A stretch of 64,000 bases of DNA from Pseudomonas sp. H3(2019) (GCF_007713465.1 NZ_VMSG01000002.1:62001-126000), one strand, 5' to 3'. Positions 46,587 to 59,121 are shown, numbered from the stretch's first letter. Translations and numbers: made by a program. The notes: generated by a model not told the origin, from the letters alone.

Positions 46587-48080
46587 CTAGTCTTTCTTGC
46601 TGACCTGGGTCTGGCCATCCCAGCCACCGCCCAATGCGGCGATCAAGTTCACGCTGGCAATCAGCCGGCTTTGCTGCAAGGTCAGCACGCTACGCTCGTT
46701 GCTCAGCGCTGTGGCCTGGACCACCACCACATCAAGGTAGGCGATCAACCCGGCCTTGTACTGGTTCAGGGTCAGGCGCAACGACTCGCGGGCCGCGTCC
46801 AGCGCTTCCTGACGCACCGCCGCTTCGTCTTCCATGACCTTGAGCTGCACCAGGTAGTTTTCGACTTCGCGGAACCCGTCGAGCACGGTTTGCCGATACT
46901 TGGCCACGGTCTGGTCATAGGCAGCCTCGGTTCGGTCGACTTCCGCCGAGCGCTGGCCGCCGTCGAACAAGGTCATGGCGAGTTTCGGCCCCACCGACCA
47001 GAAACGGTTCGGCAAGCTGATCAGGTTAGAGTAAGTGCTACTGCTGTAGCCGCCACTCATGCTCAAGGTCAGGTCCGGGTAGTAAGCCGCCTTGGCCACG
47101 CCGATGTTGGCGTTGGCGGCAATCACCGAACGCTCGGCGGAGGCGATGTCCGGGCGCCGCTCCAGCAGTTGCGAGGGCAGGCTCAGCGGTACCTGCGGCA
47201 ATGCTGGAATGTTCTGCGTTTCAGCCAGATTGAAGTCAGCCGGCGGCAAGCCGATCAGCACCGCAATCGCGTTCTCGAACTGCGCACGCTGCCAGATCAG
47301 GTCGACCATGTCGGCCTGTGTGCTTTTCAGCTGGGTTTGCGCCTGGGCCACCGCGTCCTTGCCGGACACTCCCGCGCGGTACTGGTTTTCGGTCATTTGC
47401 AGCGAGCGCTGATAATTCTCGACTGTGGATTGCAGCAGGCGCTTTTGCTGGTCGATCACCCGCAATTGCAGATAGTTCTGCACCAGCTCCGATTGTTGAC
47501 TCAGGCGCATCGCGGCCAGGTCGGCAAAACTCGCTTGGGCACTGGCCTTGTCGGCTTCCAGGCCACGACGCAATTTGCCCCAGACGTCCGCCTCCCAACT
47601 CACCCCAAGCTGGGCGTTATAAGTGTCGCGGATACCACTGTTGGTACTGCTCAGGCTTGAACTGCTGCTGCCAGTGCCCTGACTCGAACGGGTTTTCCCG
47701 GCGCTCAGATCAACCGTCGGAAAAAACGCACCTCGGGCACTGTGCACCAAGGCCTGAGCCTGACGGTACTGGGCTTCGGACTGGGCAACGGTCTGGTTGG
47801 CACTGTTGAGTTTTTCGACCAGCCCGTTGAGCTGCTGATCACCGTACAGTTCCCACCAGGCGCCACGCGCCAATGAATCACTCGGCGTCGCCTGACGCCA
47901 GCCGTCTGCCTGCTTGTACTGTGCTGGCTCGGCCACTGTCGGACGCTGATAATCCGGGCCGATGGCGCAGGCACTGAGCATCAAGACGCTGAGCGAAAGA
48001 CTCAGTAAACGCGAACCGCGGGCCGATACCAGGCGCCGGGCCATCGGTGCTTCGAGGTTGAGTGGGCAACGGTCAGTCAT
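46587..48080 (-). CDS. opmB: Outer membrane efflux lipoprotein OpmB
   Basis: 497 residues, TolC/NodT family. A lipobox LSLSVLMLSACAIG (Cys near 39) precedes DYQRPTVAEPAQY; the repeats GAWWELYGDQQLNGLVEKLNSANQTVAQSEAQYRQAQAL and the second OEP repeat (VAKAAYYPDLTLSMSGGYSS...) are typical. The ATG at 48080 overlaps the MuxC stop (ATGA). It forms the outer-membrane channel for MuxABC. A longer upstream frame overlaps muxC and is not used. Confidence 0.9.
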   Translation of the reverse strand: MTDRCPLNLEAPMARRLVSARGSRLLSLSLSVLMLSACAIGPDYQRPTVAEPAQYKQADGWRQATPSDSLARGAWWELYGDQQLNGLVEKLNSANQTVAQSEAQYRQAQALVHSARGAFFPTVDLSAGKTRSSQGTGSSSSSLSSTNSGIRDTYNAQLGVSWEADVWGKLRRGLEADKASAQASFADLAAMRLSQQSELVQNYLQLRVIDQQKRLLQSTVENYQRSLQMTENQYRAGVSGKDAVAQAQTQLKSTQADMVDLIWQRAQFENAIAVLIGLPPADFNLAETQNIPALPQVPLSLPSQLLERRPDIASAERSVIAANANIGVAKAAYYPDLTLSMSGGYSSSTYSNLISLPNRFWSVGPKLAMTLFDGGQRSAEVDRTEAAYDQTVAKYRQTVLDGFREVENYLVQLKVMEDEAAVRQEALDAARESLRLTLNQYKAGLIAYLDVVVVQATALSNERSVLTLQQSRLIASVNLIAALGGGWDGQTQVSKKD

Positions 48081-51000
48081 AGCGGAGTTTCCAGAGAAGC
48101 ATCGGTACGAACCCCACGCCAGCGGTTGACCCGATGGCGCAAACGGTCGAGATAGAGGTAAACCACCGGGGTGGTGAAAAGCGTCAGAACCTGGCTGAAA
48201 ATCAACCCGCCGATGATGGTCAGGCCCAGTGGCTGGCGCATTTCCGCGCCTTCGGCGGTGCTGAGCAATAAGGGCAAGGCGCCCAGGATCGCCGCCAGAG
48301 TAGTCATCAGAATCGGCCGCAGACGCAACAGACACGCACTGCGAATCGACTCCAGCGGCTCCATGCCCTGATGGCGTTCAAGCTGTAGCGCGAGGTCAAT
48401 CATCAGAATGGCGTTTTTCTTCACCACGCCGATCAGCAAAAACAGCCCGAGCAGCGAAATCAGGCTGAACTCGCCGCCCAGCACATAGATCGACAGCAGC
48501 GCGCCAACCCCCGCCGAAGGCAATGTCGAAAGGATCGTCAGCGGGTGCACGTAACTTTCGTACAGCACGCCCAGTACCAGATACACCGCCACCAGCGCGC
48601 CGAGAATCATCCACGGCTGACTCTTCTGGGTCGCCGCGAAAGCGTCGGCAGTGCCGGCCATCTTGGCGATCACTTCTTCCGGCAGCCCCAGCTTGGCAAT
48701 CGCCCGTTCGATGGCGGCCGAGCCTTGCTCAACGGTGACGCCTTCGGCCATATCAAAAGAGATGCTTTCGGAAGCGAACTGCCCTTCATGGCTGACCCGG
48801 TCGTTTTCCAGGCTGTTTTCATAGTGGGCAATCGCCGACAGCGGAATGCGCGCACCTGCAGCGGTGATCACCTGGACCTGATTGAGGGTGATCGGGTCCT
48901 GAGCGTATTTCGGATTGACCTCCATCACCACCTGATACTGGTTGAGGCTGTCGTAAATGGTCGAGATCTGGCGCTGGCTATAAGCGTTGTTCAGCACCGC
49001 GGTGACCATCGACATGTCGACACCCAGACGTTTGGCCTGGTCACGATCGACCACCAGTGTCACCTGCGCGGCACCTCGCCCTTCGCGGGCGTCGATGGCC
49101 GTCAGTTCAGGCAATGCCTTGAGTGCGCTGACGACCTTCGGATACCACTCGCGCAACGCCGATAAATCGCCGCTTTGCAGGATGTAGGTGTATTGCGAGG
49201 TGGTCTGCTCGCGGCCACCGCCAAACTGCAAGTCCTGGTCGGCCATCAGCATCAATTGGGCACCGGCCACCTTGGGCATTTCCTTGCGCAGGCGTTCGAT
49301 GACCTTCTGCGCAGAAATATTGCGTTCCTTGATCGGCTTCAGGCGTACCAGCATGAAAGCGTTATTGGTGCCGTTGGTGCCGCCGATAAAACCGGCGACA
49401 CTTTCCACCGCCGCGTCTTTCAACACCGCGCGGCGGAAGGTTTCCATTTTCGGCTGCATGACGTTGAACGACAGGCCATTGTCGCCGCGGACAAAACCGA
49501 TCAGTTGACCGGTGTCCTGCTGCGGCAGGAAGGTCTTTGGCACCACCACATACAAGGCGATGTTGACGCCAATGGTGACAAACAGGCTGAGCAGCGTCAG
49601 CCGCTTATGCCGCAGCACCCAATCCAGGCCGCCGGCATAGTGCTTGACCATCCAGTCGTTGGCGCGCCGGCTGGCACGCTGCAAACGGTTTTCCTCGCCG
49701 GGTGTGTGGGGTTTCAGCCAGCGGGCACAGAGCATCGGCGTCAGGGTCAACGAGACCACCAGCGACACCACGATTGACGCCGCCAGGGTGATCGAGAACT
49801 CACGAAACAGGCTCTCGATAATCCCGCCCATGAACAGAATCGACAGGAACACCGCCACCAGCGAAACGTTCATCGACAGCAAGGTAAAACCGACTTCCTT
49901 GGCGCCCAGGTACGCCGCCTTCATCGGCGCGATTCCTTCGTCGATATGCCGCGAAATGTTTTCGAGCACCACGATGGCATCGTCCACCACCAGCCCTGTG
50001 GCCAGAATCAGTGCCATCAGCGACAGGTTGTTCAGCGAAAAGCCATAGAGGTACATCACCGCGAACGTACCGACCAGCGACACCGGTACCGCCAGCGTCG
50101 GGATCAACGACGCGCGGAAGTTACCGAGGAACAGGTACACCACCAGAATCACCAGCGCCACGGCAATCAGCAGGGTCATTTCCGCTTCGTGCAGGGTCGC
50201 CTTGATCACCGGTGAACGGTCCATCGCCAGGTTCAGCTTGACGCTGGCCGGCAACACCGCCTGCAACGCCGGTAACTGTGCCTTGATATCGTTGACCGTT
50301 TTAATGATGTTGGCGCCAGCCTGACGGTTGATCACCAGCAGCACGGCCGCGTCGTCGTTGAAGAAACCGCTGTTGTAGCGGTCTTCGACGCTGTCGCGAA
50401 CCTTGGCCACATCGCCCAGGCGCAATGCCGAGCCATTCTGGTAGCGAATGATCAGCGGTTCATAATCCTTGGCCTTCTCCAACTGGTCGTTGGCCTGCAC
50501 CTGCCACATCCGCTGATCGTCTTCGATCGAGCCCTTGGGCCGGCGCACGTTGGCGTTGGCAATGGTGTTGCGCACGTCATCCAGCGCTACGCCGTACTGG
50601 TTCAGCAGTTGTGGCTCAAGTTCGATACGTACCGCCGGCAACGAGCTACCGCCGATTTGCACTTCGCCGACACCCGGTACCTGAGACAGGCTTTGCGAAA
50701 GGATGGTCGAGGCCAGGTCGTAGAGCTGACCTTTTTCCAGCACATCCGAGGTCAGCGACAGCACCATGATCGGTGCCTGGGACGGGTTGACCTTCTTGTA
50801 GGTCGGCATGCTGCGCATCCCGCTGGGCAGCAGGTTGCGCGAGGCGTTGATCGCCGCTTGCACTTCTCGCGCCGCGCCATTGATGTCGCGGTCCATGTCA
50901 AATTGCAGGATCACCCGGGTCGAACCCTGGCTGGATCGGCTGCTCATGGTGTTGACCCCGGCGATGGCGCCGAAGGATCGCTCCAGCGGCGTCGCCACGG

Positions 51001-51184
51001 TGGACGCCATGACCTCGGGGCTCGCGCCCGGCAGGCTCGCCGACACCACGATCACCGGGAAGTCCATTTGCGGCAGCGGCGACACCGGCAGCAAGCCGAA
51101 ACTCACGCCGCCCAGCAACATGATCGCCAGGCTCAGCAGCATCGTCGCTACCGGCCGGCGAATGAAAGGTCCGGACAGGTTCAT
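48077..51184 (-). CDS. muxC: RND efflux pump subunit MuxC
   Basis: 1035-residue HAE1-type RND transporter. [41 protein letters not shown] and [26 protein letters not shown] (proton-relay Asp pair in TM4) are clear; [12 protein letters not shown] at the C-terminal end is family typical. It pairs with MuxB in a heterotrimeric MdtBC-like pump. Overlaps muxB and opmB by 4 bases on each side. Confidence 0.92.
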   Translation of the reverse strand: MNLSGPFIRRPVATMLLSLAIMLLGGVSFGLLPVSPLPQMDFPVIVVSASLPGASPEVMASTVATPLERSFGAIAGVNTMSSRSSQGSTRVILQFDMDRDINGAAREVQAAINASRNLLPSGMRSMPTYKKVNPSQAPIMVLSLTSDVLEKGQLYDLASTILSQSLSQVPGVGEVQIGGSSLPAVRIELEPQLLNQYGVALDDVRNTIANANVRRPKGSIEDDQRMWQVQANDQLEKAKDYEPLIIRYQNGSALRLGDVAKVRDSVEDRYNSGFFNDDAAVLLVINRQAGANIIKTVNDIKAQLPALQAVLPASVKLNLAMDRSPVIKATLHEAEMTLLIAVALVILVVYLFLGNFRASLIPTLAVPVSLVGTFAVMYLYGFSLNNLSLMALILATGLVVDDAIVVLENISRHIDEGIAPMKAAYLGAKEVGFTLLSMNVSLVAVFLSILFMGGIIESLFREFSITLAASIVVSLVVSLTLTPMLCARWLKPHTPGEENRLQRASRRANDWMVKHYAGGLDWVLRHKRLTLLSLFVTIGVNIALYVVVPKTFLPQQDTGQLIGFVRGDNGLSFNVMQPKMETFRRAVLKDAAVESVAGFIGGTNGTNNAFMLVRLKPIKERNISAQKVIERLRKEMPKVAGAQLMLMADQDLQFGGGREQTTSQYTYILQSGDLSALREWYPKVVSALKALPELTAIDAREGRGAAQVTLVVDRDQAKRLGVDMSMVTAVLNNAYSQRQISTIYDSLNQYQVVMEVNPKYAQDPITLNQVQVITAAGARIPLSAIAHYENSLENDRVSHEGQFASESISFDMAEGVTVEQGSAAIERAIAKLGLPEEVIAKMAGTADAFAATQKSQPWMILGALVAVYLVLGVLYESYVHPLTILSTLPSAGVGALLSIYVLGGEFSLISLLGLFLLIGVVKKNAILMIDLALQLERHQGMEPLESIRSACLLRLRPILMTTLAAILGALPLLLSTAEGAEMRQPLGLTIIGGLIFSQVLTLFTTPVVYLYLDRLRHRVNRWRGVRTDASLETPL

Positions 51185-54100
51185 GGCTGCTCTACCGGCT
51201 CCAGACGCTCAGGCGCACGCCGCCAGCGCCGACCGAGGCGGTCGAAGTACAGATAGATCACTGGCGTGGTAAACAGCGTCAGCACCTGGCTGACCAGCAA
51301 GCCACCGACCATCACCAGACCCAATGGCTGGCGCAGTTCAGCACCCGAACCGGTAGCGAGCATCAACGGCACAGCGCCAAACAACGCGGCCAGGGTGGTC
51401 ATCAGGATAGGCCGGAAACGCAGCAGCGCCGCCTGATAAATCGCGGTCGCCGGGTCCATGCCCTGATTACGCTCGGCGTCGAGGGCGAAGTCGATCATCA
51501 TGATCGCGTTCTTCTTGACGATGCCGATCAGCAAGATGATGCCGATGATCGCGATCATGCCCAGGTCGTTGCCGCTGAGAATCAACGCCAGCAAGGCGCC
51601 GACCGCCGCCGATGGCAATGTCGAGAGAATGGTGATCGGGTGAATGTAGCTCTCGTACAGCACGCCGAGCACGATGTACATGGTCACCACCGCCGCCAGA
51701 ATCAGCAGCAAGGTGCTCGACAACGAGGCCTCGAACGCCTGGGCCGCACCCTGGAACTGAGTCTGCACGCCAAGCGGCATGCCGATGTCCTGCTGCACCT
51801 TGTTGATCAGCTCGACGGCCTGCCCCAGCGCCACGCCGGGCGCGAGGTTAAAGGACATCATCACTGCCGGGAACTGGCCGATGTGCGCAATCGCCAATTG
51901 CGCCTGGCGCTCTTCGACGTGAGCCAGGCTGGACAGCCGCACCTGGCCGCCATTGGTGGTCTTGACGTGAATCTGCTCCAGCGCCTGCGGGCCGATCTTC
52001 TCGCCGTCCTGCGCCTGCATCACCACGCGGTATTGGCTGGCCTGGGTGTAAATGGTCGAGATCTGCCGCTGGCCAAAAGCATCGTACAGCGCGTCGGTGA
52101 TGTTCGACACCGAAACCCCGATTCGCGAAGCCGCATCACGGTCGATCACCAGATAGACCTGCAAACCCTTGTCCTGTAGATCGCTGGCAACGTCGGTCAG
52201 CTCGGGTTGCTTGCGCAGCGCCTCGACCAGTCGCCCGCTCCACAGGCTGAGCATCTCGGCATCCGGTGACGACATGCTGAATTGGTACTGTGTACGGCTG
52301 ACCCGGTCTTCGATGGTCAGATCCTGCACCGGCTGCATGAACAGACGAATGCCCACCAGTTTATCCAGCTGCGGCTGCAACCGGCTGATCACCTGGGCCG
52401 CGCTCAGGTCACGTTCTTTGTGCGGCTTGAGGTTGATCAGCAAGCGCCCGCTGTTCAGGGTCGCGTTATCGCCGTCGACTCCGATATAGGACGACAGGCT
52501 TTGCACCGCCGGGTCGGCCAGGATGACCTTGGCCAGCTCCTGCTGGCGCTGGCTCATGGCGGCGAAGGAAATCGACTGCGGCGCCTCGGAAATACCCTGG
52601 ATCACCCCGGTGTCCTGCACCGGGAAAAAGCCCTTGGGCACCACGATGTACAGGAACACCGTCAGGCCCAGGGTAGCGATGGCCACTAGCAAGGTCAGCG
52701 GCTGATGCTTGAGCACCCACTGCAACTTGCGCCCGTAGGCGGCAATCAGCCAGTCGATCCACGCACCGCTGGCCCGGTAGAAACGGCCCTGCTCTTCTGG
52801 CTTGGGTTCACGCTTGAGCAACCGCGCGCACATCATTGGCGTCAGGGTCAGGGAAACCACCAGGGAAATCAGGATTGCCACCGCCAAGGTGATCGCAAAT
52901 TCGCGGAACAGGCGCCCCACTACATCGGCCATGAACAACAGCGGAATCAATACCGCAATCAGCGACAAGGTCAGCGAGATCAGGGTAAAACCGATCTGCT
53001 TGGCGCCCTTGAGCGCCGCCTGCAACGGGCTGTCGCCCTCCTCGATGAACCGCGAAATGTTTTCCAGCATGACGATCGCGTCGTCCACCACAAAACCGGT
53101 GGCAATGGTCAACGCCATCAAGGTCAGGTTGTTGACCGAGAAACCGGCCAGGTACATCACGCCGAAGGTGCCGATCAACGACAACGGCACTGCAATCGAC
53201 GGAATGATCGTGGCGCTGGCCCGGCGCAAGAACAGGAATGTCACCATCACCACCAGGGCGATGGCGATCAACAGCTCATGCTGCACGTCGGTGACGGAAG
53301 CGCGGATGGTCTGGGTGCGATCGGTCAGCACGGTCACATCGAGGCCGGCCGGCAGGTTATCGGTGATGCTCGGCAACAGGGCCTTGATCCGGTCGACCAC
53401 CTCGATCACGTTGGCACCCGGCTGACGCTGGATGTTCAGCAGCACGGCCTGGTTTTCATTGGCCCACGCGGCGAGGCGTTCGTTTTCGGCGCCATCGACA
53501 ATCTGCGCGACGTCCTTGAGTCGCAACGGCGCACCGTTCTTGTAGGCCAGAATCAGTTCGGCGTAGTCCTTGGGCGAGGTCAACTGATCGTTGGCATCGA
53601 GCATCGAGACCCGGGTCGGGCCGTCGAAGTTGCCTTTGGGCTGGTTGACGTTGGACGCGCCGATCAAGGTGCGTACGTCCGACAGGTTCAAGCCGTTGGC
53701 CGCCAAGGCTTCCGGGTTGACCTTGATCCGCACGGCCTGACGCTGGCCGCCGGCAATGCTGACCATACCGACGCCACTGATCTGGGCGATTTTCTGCGCC
53801 ATGCGCGTGTCGACCAAATCATTGAGTTTGGGCAGCAGCATGGTTTTGGAGGTGATCGCCAGGGTCAGTACCGGGGTGTCCGCCGGGTTGACCTTGTTGT
53901 ACACCGGCGGAGCCGGCAAGTCCTTGGGCAACAGATTGGTCGCCGCGTTGATCGCCGCCTGTACCTGCTGCTCGGCGACGTCCATGTTGATGTCGAGGCT
54001 GAAGCGCAGGGTCAGTACCGAGGCGCCGCCGGAACTGGTCGAGGCCATTTGGGTCAGGCCGGGCATTTGCCCGAACTGGCGCTCAAGTGGCGCGGTGACC

Positions 54101-54285
54101 GCACTGGTCATCACATCCGGACTGGCGCCCGGGTAGAGGGTCATGACCCGAATGGTCGGGTAATCGACCTGAGGCAATGCCGAGACCGGCAACAACTTGT
54201 AGGCGATCATGCCGGCCAAGACAATGGCCAGCATGCTCAGGGTGGTGGCTACCGGGCGAAGGATAAACAGCCGCGAGATGTTCAT
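51181..54285 (-). CDS. muxB: RND efflux pump subunit MuxB
   Basis: 1034 residues, paralogue of MuxC ([68 protein letters not shown]). The Asp residues of TM4 are kept. In MdtABC-type pumps two different RND subunits are required for full activity. P. aeruginosa MuxABC-OpmB exports aztreonam, macrolides, novobiocin and tetracycline. Confidence 0.92.
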   Translation of the reverse strand: MNISRLFILRPVATTLSMLAIVLAGMIAYKLLPVSALPQVDYPTIRVMTLYPGASPDVMTSAVTAPLERQFGQMPGLTQMASTSSGGASVLTLRFSLDINMDVAEQQVQAAINAATNLLPKDLPAPPVYNKVNPADTPVLTLAITSKTMLLPKLNDLVDTRMAQKIAQISGVGMVSIAGGQRQAVRIKVNPEALAANGLNLSDVRTLIGASNVNQPKGNFDGPTRVSMLDANDQLTSPKDYAELILAYKNGAPLRLKDVAQIVDGAENERLAAWANENQAVLLNIQRQPGANVIEVVDRIKALLPSITDNLPAGLDVTVLTDRTQTIRASVTDVQHELLIAIALVVMVTFLFLRRASATIIPSIAVPLSLIGTFGVMYLAGFSVNNLTLMALTIATGFVVDDAIVMLENISRFIEEGDSPLQAALKGAKQIGFTLISLTLSLIAVLIPLLFMADVVGRLFREFAITLAVAILISLVVSLTLTPMMCARLLKREPKPEEQGRFYRASGAWIDWLIAAYGRKLQWVLKHQPLTLLVAIATLGLTVFLYIVVPKGFFPVQDTGVIQGISEAPQSISFAAMSQRQQELAKVILADPAVQSLSSYIGVDGDNATLNSGRLLINLKPHKERDLSAAQVISRLQPQLDKLVGIRLFMQPVQDLTIEDRVSRTQYQFSMSSPDAEMLSLWSGRLVEALRKQPELTDVASDLQDKGLQVYLVIDRDAASRIGVSVSNITDALYDAFGQRQISTIYTQASQYRVVMQAQDGEKIGPQALEQIHVKTTNGGQVRLSSLAHVEERQAQLAIAHIGQFPAVMMSFNLAPGVALGQAVELINKVQQDIGMPLGVQTQFQGAAQAFEASLSSTLLLILAAVVTMYIVLGVLYESYIHPITILSTLPSAAVGALLALILSGNDLGMIAIIGIILLIGIVKKNAIMMIDFALDAERNQGMDPATAIYQAALLRFRPILMTTLAALFGAVPLMLATGSGAELRQPLGLVMVGGLLVSQVLTLFTTPVIYLYFDRLGRRWRRAPERLEPVEQP

Positions 54286-55598
54286 GCGCGGCCCTTGTGC
54301 GCCTTGCCGGTGGCTTTCGGATCAGTCGCGGCGCTTGTCGATGGGTCCTGGTTATCCGTCGGGGTCACGGGGGTGGCATTAACGCTGTCGTTGACCACCT
54401 CGACTTCACTGCCCTCCTTGAGGCGGTCAGTGCCTTCCAGAACCACGCGATCACCGGCTTTCAAGCCTTCCAGGATCACCGTGTTGTCGCCATCGCTGGC
54501 ACCGATCTTCAACGGACGAATGGTGACTTTCTTGTCACCGTCCAGTGCGTAGACAAAGGTCCCGTTGGTGCCGAACTGAATGGCTGCCGAAGGCGCCAGC
54601 ACCACGCCTTTGAGAGTGTCGGCCAGCAGTCGGACGTTGACGAACTGATTCGGGAACAGCGCCAGATCGCGGTTGTCGTAGCGCGCCTTGAACTTCAATG
54701 TGCCGGTGGTGGTGTCGATCTGGTTGTCGAGGCTTTGCAAGACGCCGCTGGCCTGCATTTTGGTATCGCCACGATCCCAGGCTTCAGCCGGCAGCTTGGC
54801 ACCGGAGTGGTAGCGGGTCAGCACGGTATCGAGAGTGTTTTCCGGCAACGTAAAGACCACGCTGATCGGCTGGGTCTGGGTAATGACCGCCAGGGATGTG
54901 GTGTCATTGGCGGACACCAGGTTGCCGACGTCCAGCTGCCGCAGGCCGACGCGCCCGGTAATCGGCGCACGGATTCTGGTGAATTCGAGATTGAGTTTGG
55001 CGTCGTTGACCGCCGCCTGATTGGTCTTGACCGTGCCCTGGTACTGCCCCACCAGCGCAGCGGCGGTGTCGAGGGTCTGTTTGGCGATACTGTCTTGCGC
55101 ATACAAACCGCGATAGCGTTCCAGATCCACCTGAGCGTTTTTCAACTGTGCCTGGTTCTGCAACAACGTGCCTTCGGCCTGCAGCAAGGCGTTCTGGTAA
55201 GGGCGCGGGTCGATCTCGGCGAGCAGGTCGCCAGCCTTGACCATTTGTCCTTCTTCAAACGCAATCTTCACCAATTCACCGCCCACACGGCTGCGCACAT
55301 TGATGGTGTTCAGTGCAGTAACCGTGCCCAAGGCTTTGTAGTACAGCGGGAAGTCACCCACGACAGCAGCCGCAACCCGAACCGGGACCGGTCCTGTGGC
55401 ACCGCCGAAACCCGGACGCATCCCGCCAGACTTGCCGACATGCCCCGCCGCTGCTTTAGCTACAGGGGCGTCTTTGTGAGCCGTACCGCCTGGCCAGAAC
55501 TTCCAGCACAGGCCGGCAATGACCAACAGGACCAGCAGGCCGAATAGCCAGCGACGGGGATGACGGGAAGCAGAGGATTGCATGGAATGATCAACCAT
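54282..55598 (-). CDS. muxA: Membrane fusion protein MuxA
   Basis: 438 residues from the ATG at 55598 ([15 protein letters not shown]); an ATG at 55583 is an alternative and neither has a strong binding site. One N-terminal helix ([16 protein letters not shown]), then barrel-sandwich, hairpin and beta domains of an HlyD/RND adaptor ([58 protein letters not shown]). First gene of muxABC-opmB; each junction is a 4-base ATGA overlap. Long hydrophilic C-terminal tail is variable. Confidence 0.9.
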   Translation of the reverse strand: MVDHSMQSSASRHPRRWLFGLLVLLVIAGLCWKFWPGGTAHKDAPVAKAAAGHVGKSGGMRPGFGGATGPVPVRVAAAVVGDFPLYYKALGTVTALNTINVRSRVGGELVKIAFEEGQMVKAGDLLAEIDPRPYQNALLQAEGTLLQNQAQLKNAQVDLERYRGLYAQDSIAKQTLDTAAALVGQYQGTVKTNQAAVNDAKLNLEFTRIRAPITGRVGLRQLDVGNLVSANDTTSLAVITQTQPISVVFTLPENTLDTVLTRYHSGAKLPAEAWDRGDTKMQASGVLQSLDNQIDTTTGTLKFKARYDNRDLALFPNQFVNVRLLADTLKGVVLAPSAAIQFGTNGTFVYALDGDKKVTIRPLKIGASDGDNTVILEGLKAGDRVVLEGTDRLKEGSEVEVVNDSVNATPVTPTDNQDPSTSAATDPKATGKAHKGRA

Positions 55599-55730
55599 TG
55601 GGCGCGTGTGGACATCTTTATACGGGAGAGTGAACGATAAGCACTGACGGCATTGAAGCAAAGCGCCTTTACCGGCAATTTACCTTCTAGCTGCTTTTGC
55701 AAATTTTTGCTAAAGCACTGAAGCACAAAT

Positions 55731-55759
55731 GAAAACGGCCTGGACAGAGCCAGGCCGTT
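55731..55759 (-). terminator. Intrinsic terminator of tpx
   Basis: 10-base stem AACGGCCTGG / CCAGGCCGTT with a 6-base loop, TTTT on the minus strand, 19 bases after the tpx stop. It separates tpx from the muxA promoter. Confidence 0.85.
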
Positions 55760-55777
55760 AACAATTGTAAGATGCGG

Positions 55778-56278
55778 TTACTTCAAAACGGCCAGCGCCG
55801 CTTCGTAGTTTGGCTCTTCAGCGATTTCTTTAACCAGCTCGCTGTGCAACACCGTGTCGTTTTCGTCGAGTACGACCACGGCGCGGGCGGTCAGGCCTTT
55901 GAGCGGGCCGTCGGCAATGGCAACGCCGTAGTTCTCGATGAATTCGCGGCCGCGCAGGGTCGACAGGTTCTGAACGTTTTCCAGACCTTCAGCGCCGCAG
56001 AAGCGTGCCTGGGCGAACGGCAGGTCAGCCGAGATGCACAGGACAACGGTGTTGGCCACGTCGTTGGCCTGAGCGTTGAACTTGCGTACCGACGTGGCGC
56101 AGGTCGGAGTGTCGATGCTTGGGAAAATGTTCAGCACTTTACGCTTGCCGGCGAAGCTTGCCAGGGTCACGTCGGACAGATTGCCGGCAACCAGGGAAAA
56201 GGCTGGTGCCTTGGAACCGGCTTGTGGCAGTTGGCCGTTGACTTGAACCGGATTGCCTTTGAGGGTGACTTGAGCCAT
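55778..56278 (-). CDS. tpx: Thiol peroxidase Tpx
   Basis: 166 residues. AhpC/TSA-type atypical 2-Cys peroxiredoxin; peroxidatic Cys in [17 protein letters not shown] (T-x2-C) and resolving Cys in [14 protein letters not shown]. Reduces H2O2 and alkyl hydroperoxides, with thioredoxin as donor. Start 56278 ([11 protein letters not shown]), AAGGA about 8 bases upstream; a longer frame to 56335 lacks family similarity. Monocistronic. Confidence 0.94.
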   Translation of the reverse strand: MAQVTLKGNPVQVNGQLPQAGSKAPAFSLVAGNLSDVTLASFAGKRKVLNIFPSIDTPTCATSVRKFNAQANDVANTVVLCISADLPFAQARFCGAEGLENVQNLSTLRGREFIENYGVAIADGPLKGLTARAVVVLDENDTVLHSELVKEIAEEPNYEAALAVLK

Positions 56279-56428
56279 GAACGGAGTCCTTCTGAACGTT
56301 GTTTGGAAAATATCGAAGAGGTCGAAGTTAACCACGAAATTGTCCGACGACCTATGGCCAGATACAAATTGTGATAGGTCGTTGCGTACATTGGATGTAC
56401 GCCGATTTCTGTAGGAGCAAGGGGCGGT

Positions 56429-56872
56429 TCAACCCAATAATTGAAGCATATTGCGGTGTCGCGCCTCGAAAATCCGCCGCATGTAGGCATTGACCATCAA
56501 CCGCTCGAAAAGTGCACCGCCAATGGCCGCATAGGTGACGCGATCGGTGTACAGCGTCCCGCCCTCCGCCGCCGCGACCCGGTGCTCATGACGAAATGCA
56601 GCCATCGGGCCCTTGAGCATTTCGTCGATGAAATGGCTGTCGCTGACCTCGCGAATCGTCACGGTCCAGGTCGCCGGAATACAGCCGAACATCCAGTGAC
56701 GAAAACTGAACTCCCGACCGGCAGCAATGCGCAAGTCGTTCACGTCGATGTTGCCTAATGGCGTCACCCGTTCCGGGAAGATTTTCGGGAAATTGCTGCC
56801 TTCAAGGCAAAAATCGAGAACCTGTGCGGGTGTTTGTCCTCTGATCAGCGTGGAGAGTTCCAGAACAGGCAT
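56429..56872 (-). CDS. SRPBCC (START-like) family protein
   Basis: 147 residues. ELSTLIRGQTPAQVLDFCLEGSNFPKIFPERVTPLG, FRHWMFGCIPATWTVTIREV, FIDEMLKGPMAAFRHEHRV, GTLYTDRVTYAAIGGALFERLMV and the terminal RHRNMLQLL match the ligand-binding SRPBCC/cyclase-like helix-grip fold. Function unknown; may bind hydrophobic small molecules. Confidence 0.8.
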   Translation of the reverse strand: MPVLELSTLIRGQTPAQVLDFCLEGSNFPKIFPERVTPLGNIDVNDLRIAAGREFSFRHWMFGCIPATWTVTIREVSDSHFIDEMLKGPMAAFRHEHRVAAAEGGTLYTDRVTYAAIGGALFERLMVNAYMRRIFEARHRNMLQLLG

Positions 56873-57143
56873 TGACAGTGTCCTTCCTTGAGCACGAATA
56901 CCGGCAGATTAGCACTCAACATTTACCGTATTACAGCGCTTTTCACATGCAAGCCTGTGAATAGGCTTATTATTTTGGCGCACGAAATTTAGGGGACTTT
57001 ATGTACAAAGTGACCAGGTAACGACCCGCAATGACGTGCACCTTTGTTCGGTAACGGAAACTTGTTTCGACAAAAACCGCAAACTCGACGACATTACGCC
57101 CGTGCAATGACACCTGAATCGCGCTTATCCATAGGACTGTGCA

Positions 57144-58550
57144 ATGACCATCGAAAAACCGACCCGCCTGTTGCTCGCCGGCCTCTCTTTGCTACTGAGC
57201 GCCAGCGCCTGGGCAGATTTCAGCGCCAGCCCCGAAGAAGCCAGGGGGATCGCCAAAGACGCGTATCTCTACGGCTTCCCGGTGGTTGAGATGTACAAGA
57301 CCCTGTACACCCAGGCGTTGGACAAGAACGGTCCGAACTTCAAGGCCCCGCTCAACCATATCAGCAATGCGGCAAGAGCGTTCACCCCCAAGGACACCGC
57401 GGTCGTTACTCCAAACCCGGACACTCCCAGCTCAGTTCTCTGGATGGACCTGCGCGCGGAGCCTGTGGTTGTGACCCTGCCGCAGATCGCCGAAGAGCGT
57501 TACTACTCGGTACAACTGGTCGACCTCTACACCCAGAACTTTGCTTACCTGGGCACCCGCAGCACGGGTAACAAGGGCGGGACCTTCATGATTGCCGGTC
57601 CTGAATGGCAAGGTCAGCAACCGCTCAAGATCGATCGCCTGGTACGTAGCGAAAGCAATATTGCCTATGCGCTGTACCGTACGCAGCTGTTTGATGAAAA
57701 GGACCTGGAGAAGGTCAAGAAAATCCAGCACGGCTACAAGGTTCAGACGCTGAGCCAATACCTGGGGCAACCGGCACCGGCCGCCGCACCAAAAATCGAC
57801 TGGCCAAAACCAACCCCGACCATGAGCGACAGCCCGGAGCTGTTCCGCTACCTGAACTTCATGCTCGGCTTCGCCCCGGCGCAAGACGTTGAAAAAGACC
57901 AACTGGCACGCTTCGCGAAAATCGGCATTGTTGCCGGCCAGCCGTACGACCTCAAAACCCTCACTGCAGAACAGCGCAAGGCCCTCGACGACGGGATTGC
58001 CGATGCCAAGGCCGAGTTCGCGGCGTTCAAGAAAGACAAGATCGATACCCATCAGGTCAGCAACGGTGACTTGTTCGGCACCCGCGACCACTTGAACAAC
58101 AATTATCTGTACCGCTACGCCGGTGCCAACATCGGGATCTTTGGCAACTCGGCCGATGAAGCAGCCAAATTCAGCTATCTGGTCGACAACCAGGGCAAAC
58201 CGGCTAATGGCGCGAAACACAGCTACACCCTGCACTTTGACAAGGATCAGCTGCCGCCAGCCGATGCGTTCTGGTCGCTGACCATGTATGACGGCAAGAC
58301 CAAACTGCTGGTACCCAACCACAAGAAACGCTACCTGCTCAACTCGCGCATGCTGTCCACCTTCAAGCGCGACCCGGACGGCGGCCTGACCCTGTACCTG
58401 CAGCATTCCGAACCGCTCAAGGATCAGCGCAGCAACTGGCTGCCGGCGCCACACGGTCCGTTCTACGCGGTGTTGCGCCTGTACCTGCCCCAGCCTCAGG
58501 TCGGCAACGGTCAATGGAAACTGCCGCCGCTGACGCCGATCAACCCGTAA
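57144..58550 (+). CDS. Exported DUF1254/DUF1214 protein
   Basis: 468 residues with a signal peptide (LLLAGLSLLLSASAWA). The N-terminal DUF1254 domain has AKDAYLYGFPVVEMYKTLY and NPDTPSSVLWMDLRAEPVVVTLP; the C-terminal DUF1214 domain has HSYTLHFDKDQLPPADAFWSLTMYDGK and LYLQHSEP. AGGA lies 7 bases before the ATG. The pair is common in Pseudomonas and has no established catalytic role. Single gene. Confidence 0.88.
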   Translation: MTIEKPTRLLLAGLSLLLSASAWADFSASPEEARGIAKDAYLYGFPVVEMYKTLYTQALDKNGPNFKAPLNHISNAARAFTPKDTAVVTPNPDTPSSVLWMDLRAEPVVVTLPQIAEERYYSVQLVDLYTQNFAYLGTRSTGNKGGTFMIAGPEWQGQQPLKIDRLVRSESNIAYALYRTQLFDEKDLEKVKKIQHGYKVQTLSQYLGQPAPAAAPKIDWPKPTPTMSDSPELFRYLNFMLGFAPAQDVEKDQLARFAKIGIVAGQPYDLKTLTAEQRKALDDGIADAKAEFAAFKKDKIDTHQVSNGDLFGTRDHLNNNYLYRYAGANIGIFGNSADEAAKFSYLVDNQGKPANGAKHSYTLHFDKDQLPPADAFWSLTMYDGKTKLLVPNHKKRYLLNSRMLSTFKRDPDGGLTLYLQHSEPLKDQRSNWLPAPHGPFYAVLRLYLPQPQVGNGQWKLPPLTPINP

Positions 58551-58626
58551 GTTGAAGTGATACGCAAACCGTGTGCACCCACGCGACCGTAGGTGCACAC
58601 ATACCCGGATCTGTTGAACGTATTGA

Positions 58627-59121
58627 TCAGCGCCGGCGAAACAACGGTCGTGGCTCGATCACCGAGCGACCGTAATGCACACTCATCCCCACCAGCCCCT
58701 TGAGGGCATCTTCAGCGCATTTGTCTTCACGCACCGCGAAAGCATCGAAACCGCATTGGCGCATATGGCTGAGCTGGTCACGCAGCACATCGCCAATCGC
58801 CCGCAACTCCCCCGCCCAGCCCAAACGCGTGCGCAACAGGTAAGCCTGGCTGTAAGCCCGGCCATCGCGGAAGCTTGGAAACTCCAGCGCGATCATGGGT
58901 ATCAGCTTGAGCCACGGCTTGAGACTTTCGACCTCGTCATCCGGCCCCAGCCACACCGCGTCTCGTGAGGGATGATGTTCAATACGGCGCATCAGCCACA
59001 GGGCCAGCGGCAAGATCAGCGGCCCCGTTGGCAGTTCGCTTTCCAGGTCCCTGACCAGCGTCCACGGATCGTCGTCGACCTTAAGCGCAACACCCTCCTC
59101 CAACCGCAGCAGATTATTCAT
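58627..59121 (-). CDS. DUF934 family protein (sulfite/nitrite reductase partner)
   Basis: 164 residues. [53 protein letters not shown] is diagnostic of DUF934, usually next to a CysI-type sulfite reductase. Its ATG overlaps the reductase stop by 4 bases (ATGA). In P. aeruginosa the equivalents near ccoN4 are PA4129 (DUF934) and PA4130 (reductase), as I recall. Role unknown, possibly an assembly or redox partner. Confidence 0.85.
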   Translation of the reverse strand: MNNLLRLEEGVALKVDDDPWTLVRDLESELPTGPLILPLALWLMRRIEHHPSRDAVWLGPDDEVESLKPWLKLIPMIALEFPSFRDGRAYSQAYLLRTRLGWAGELRAIGDVLRDQLSHMRQCGFDAFAVREDKCAEDALKGLVGMSVHYGRSVIEPRPLFRRR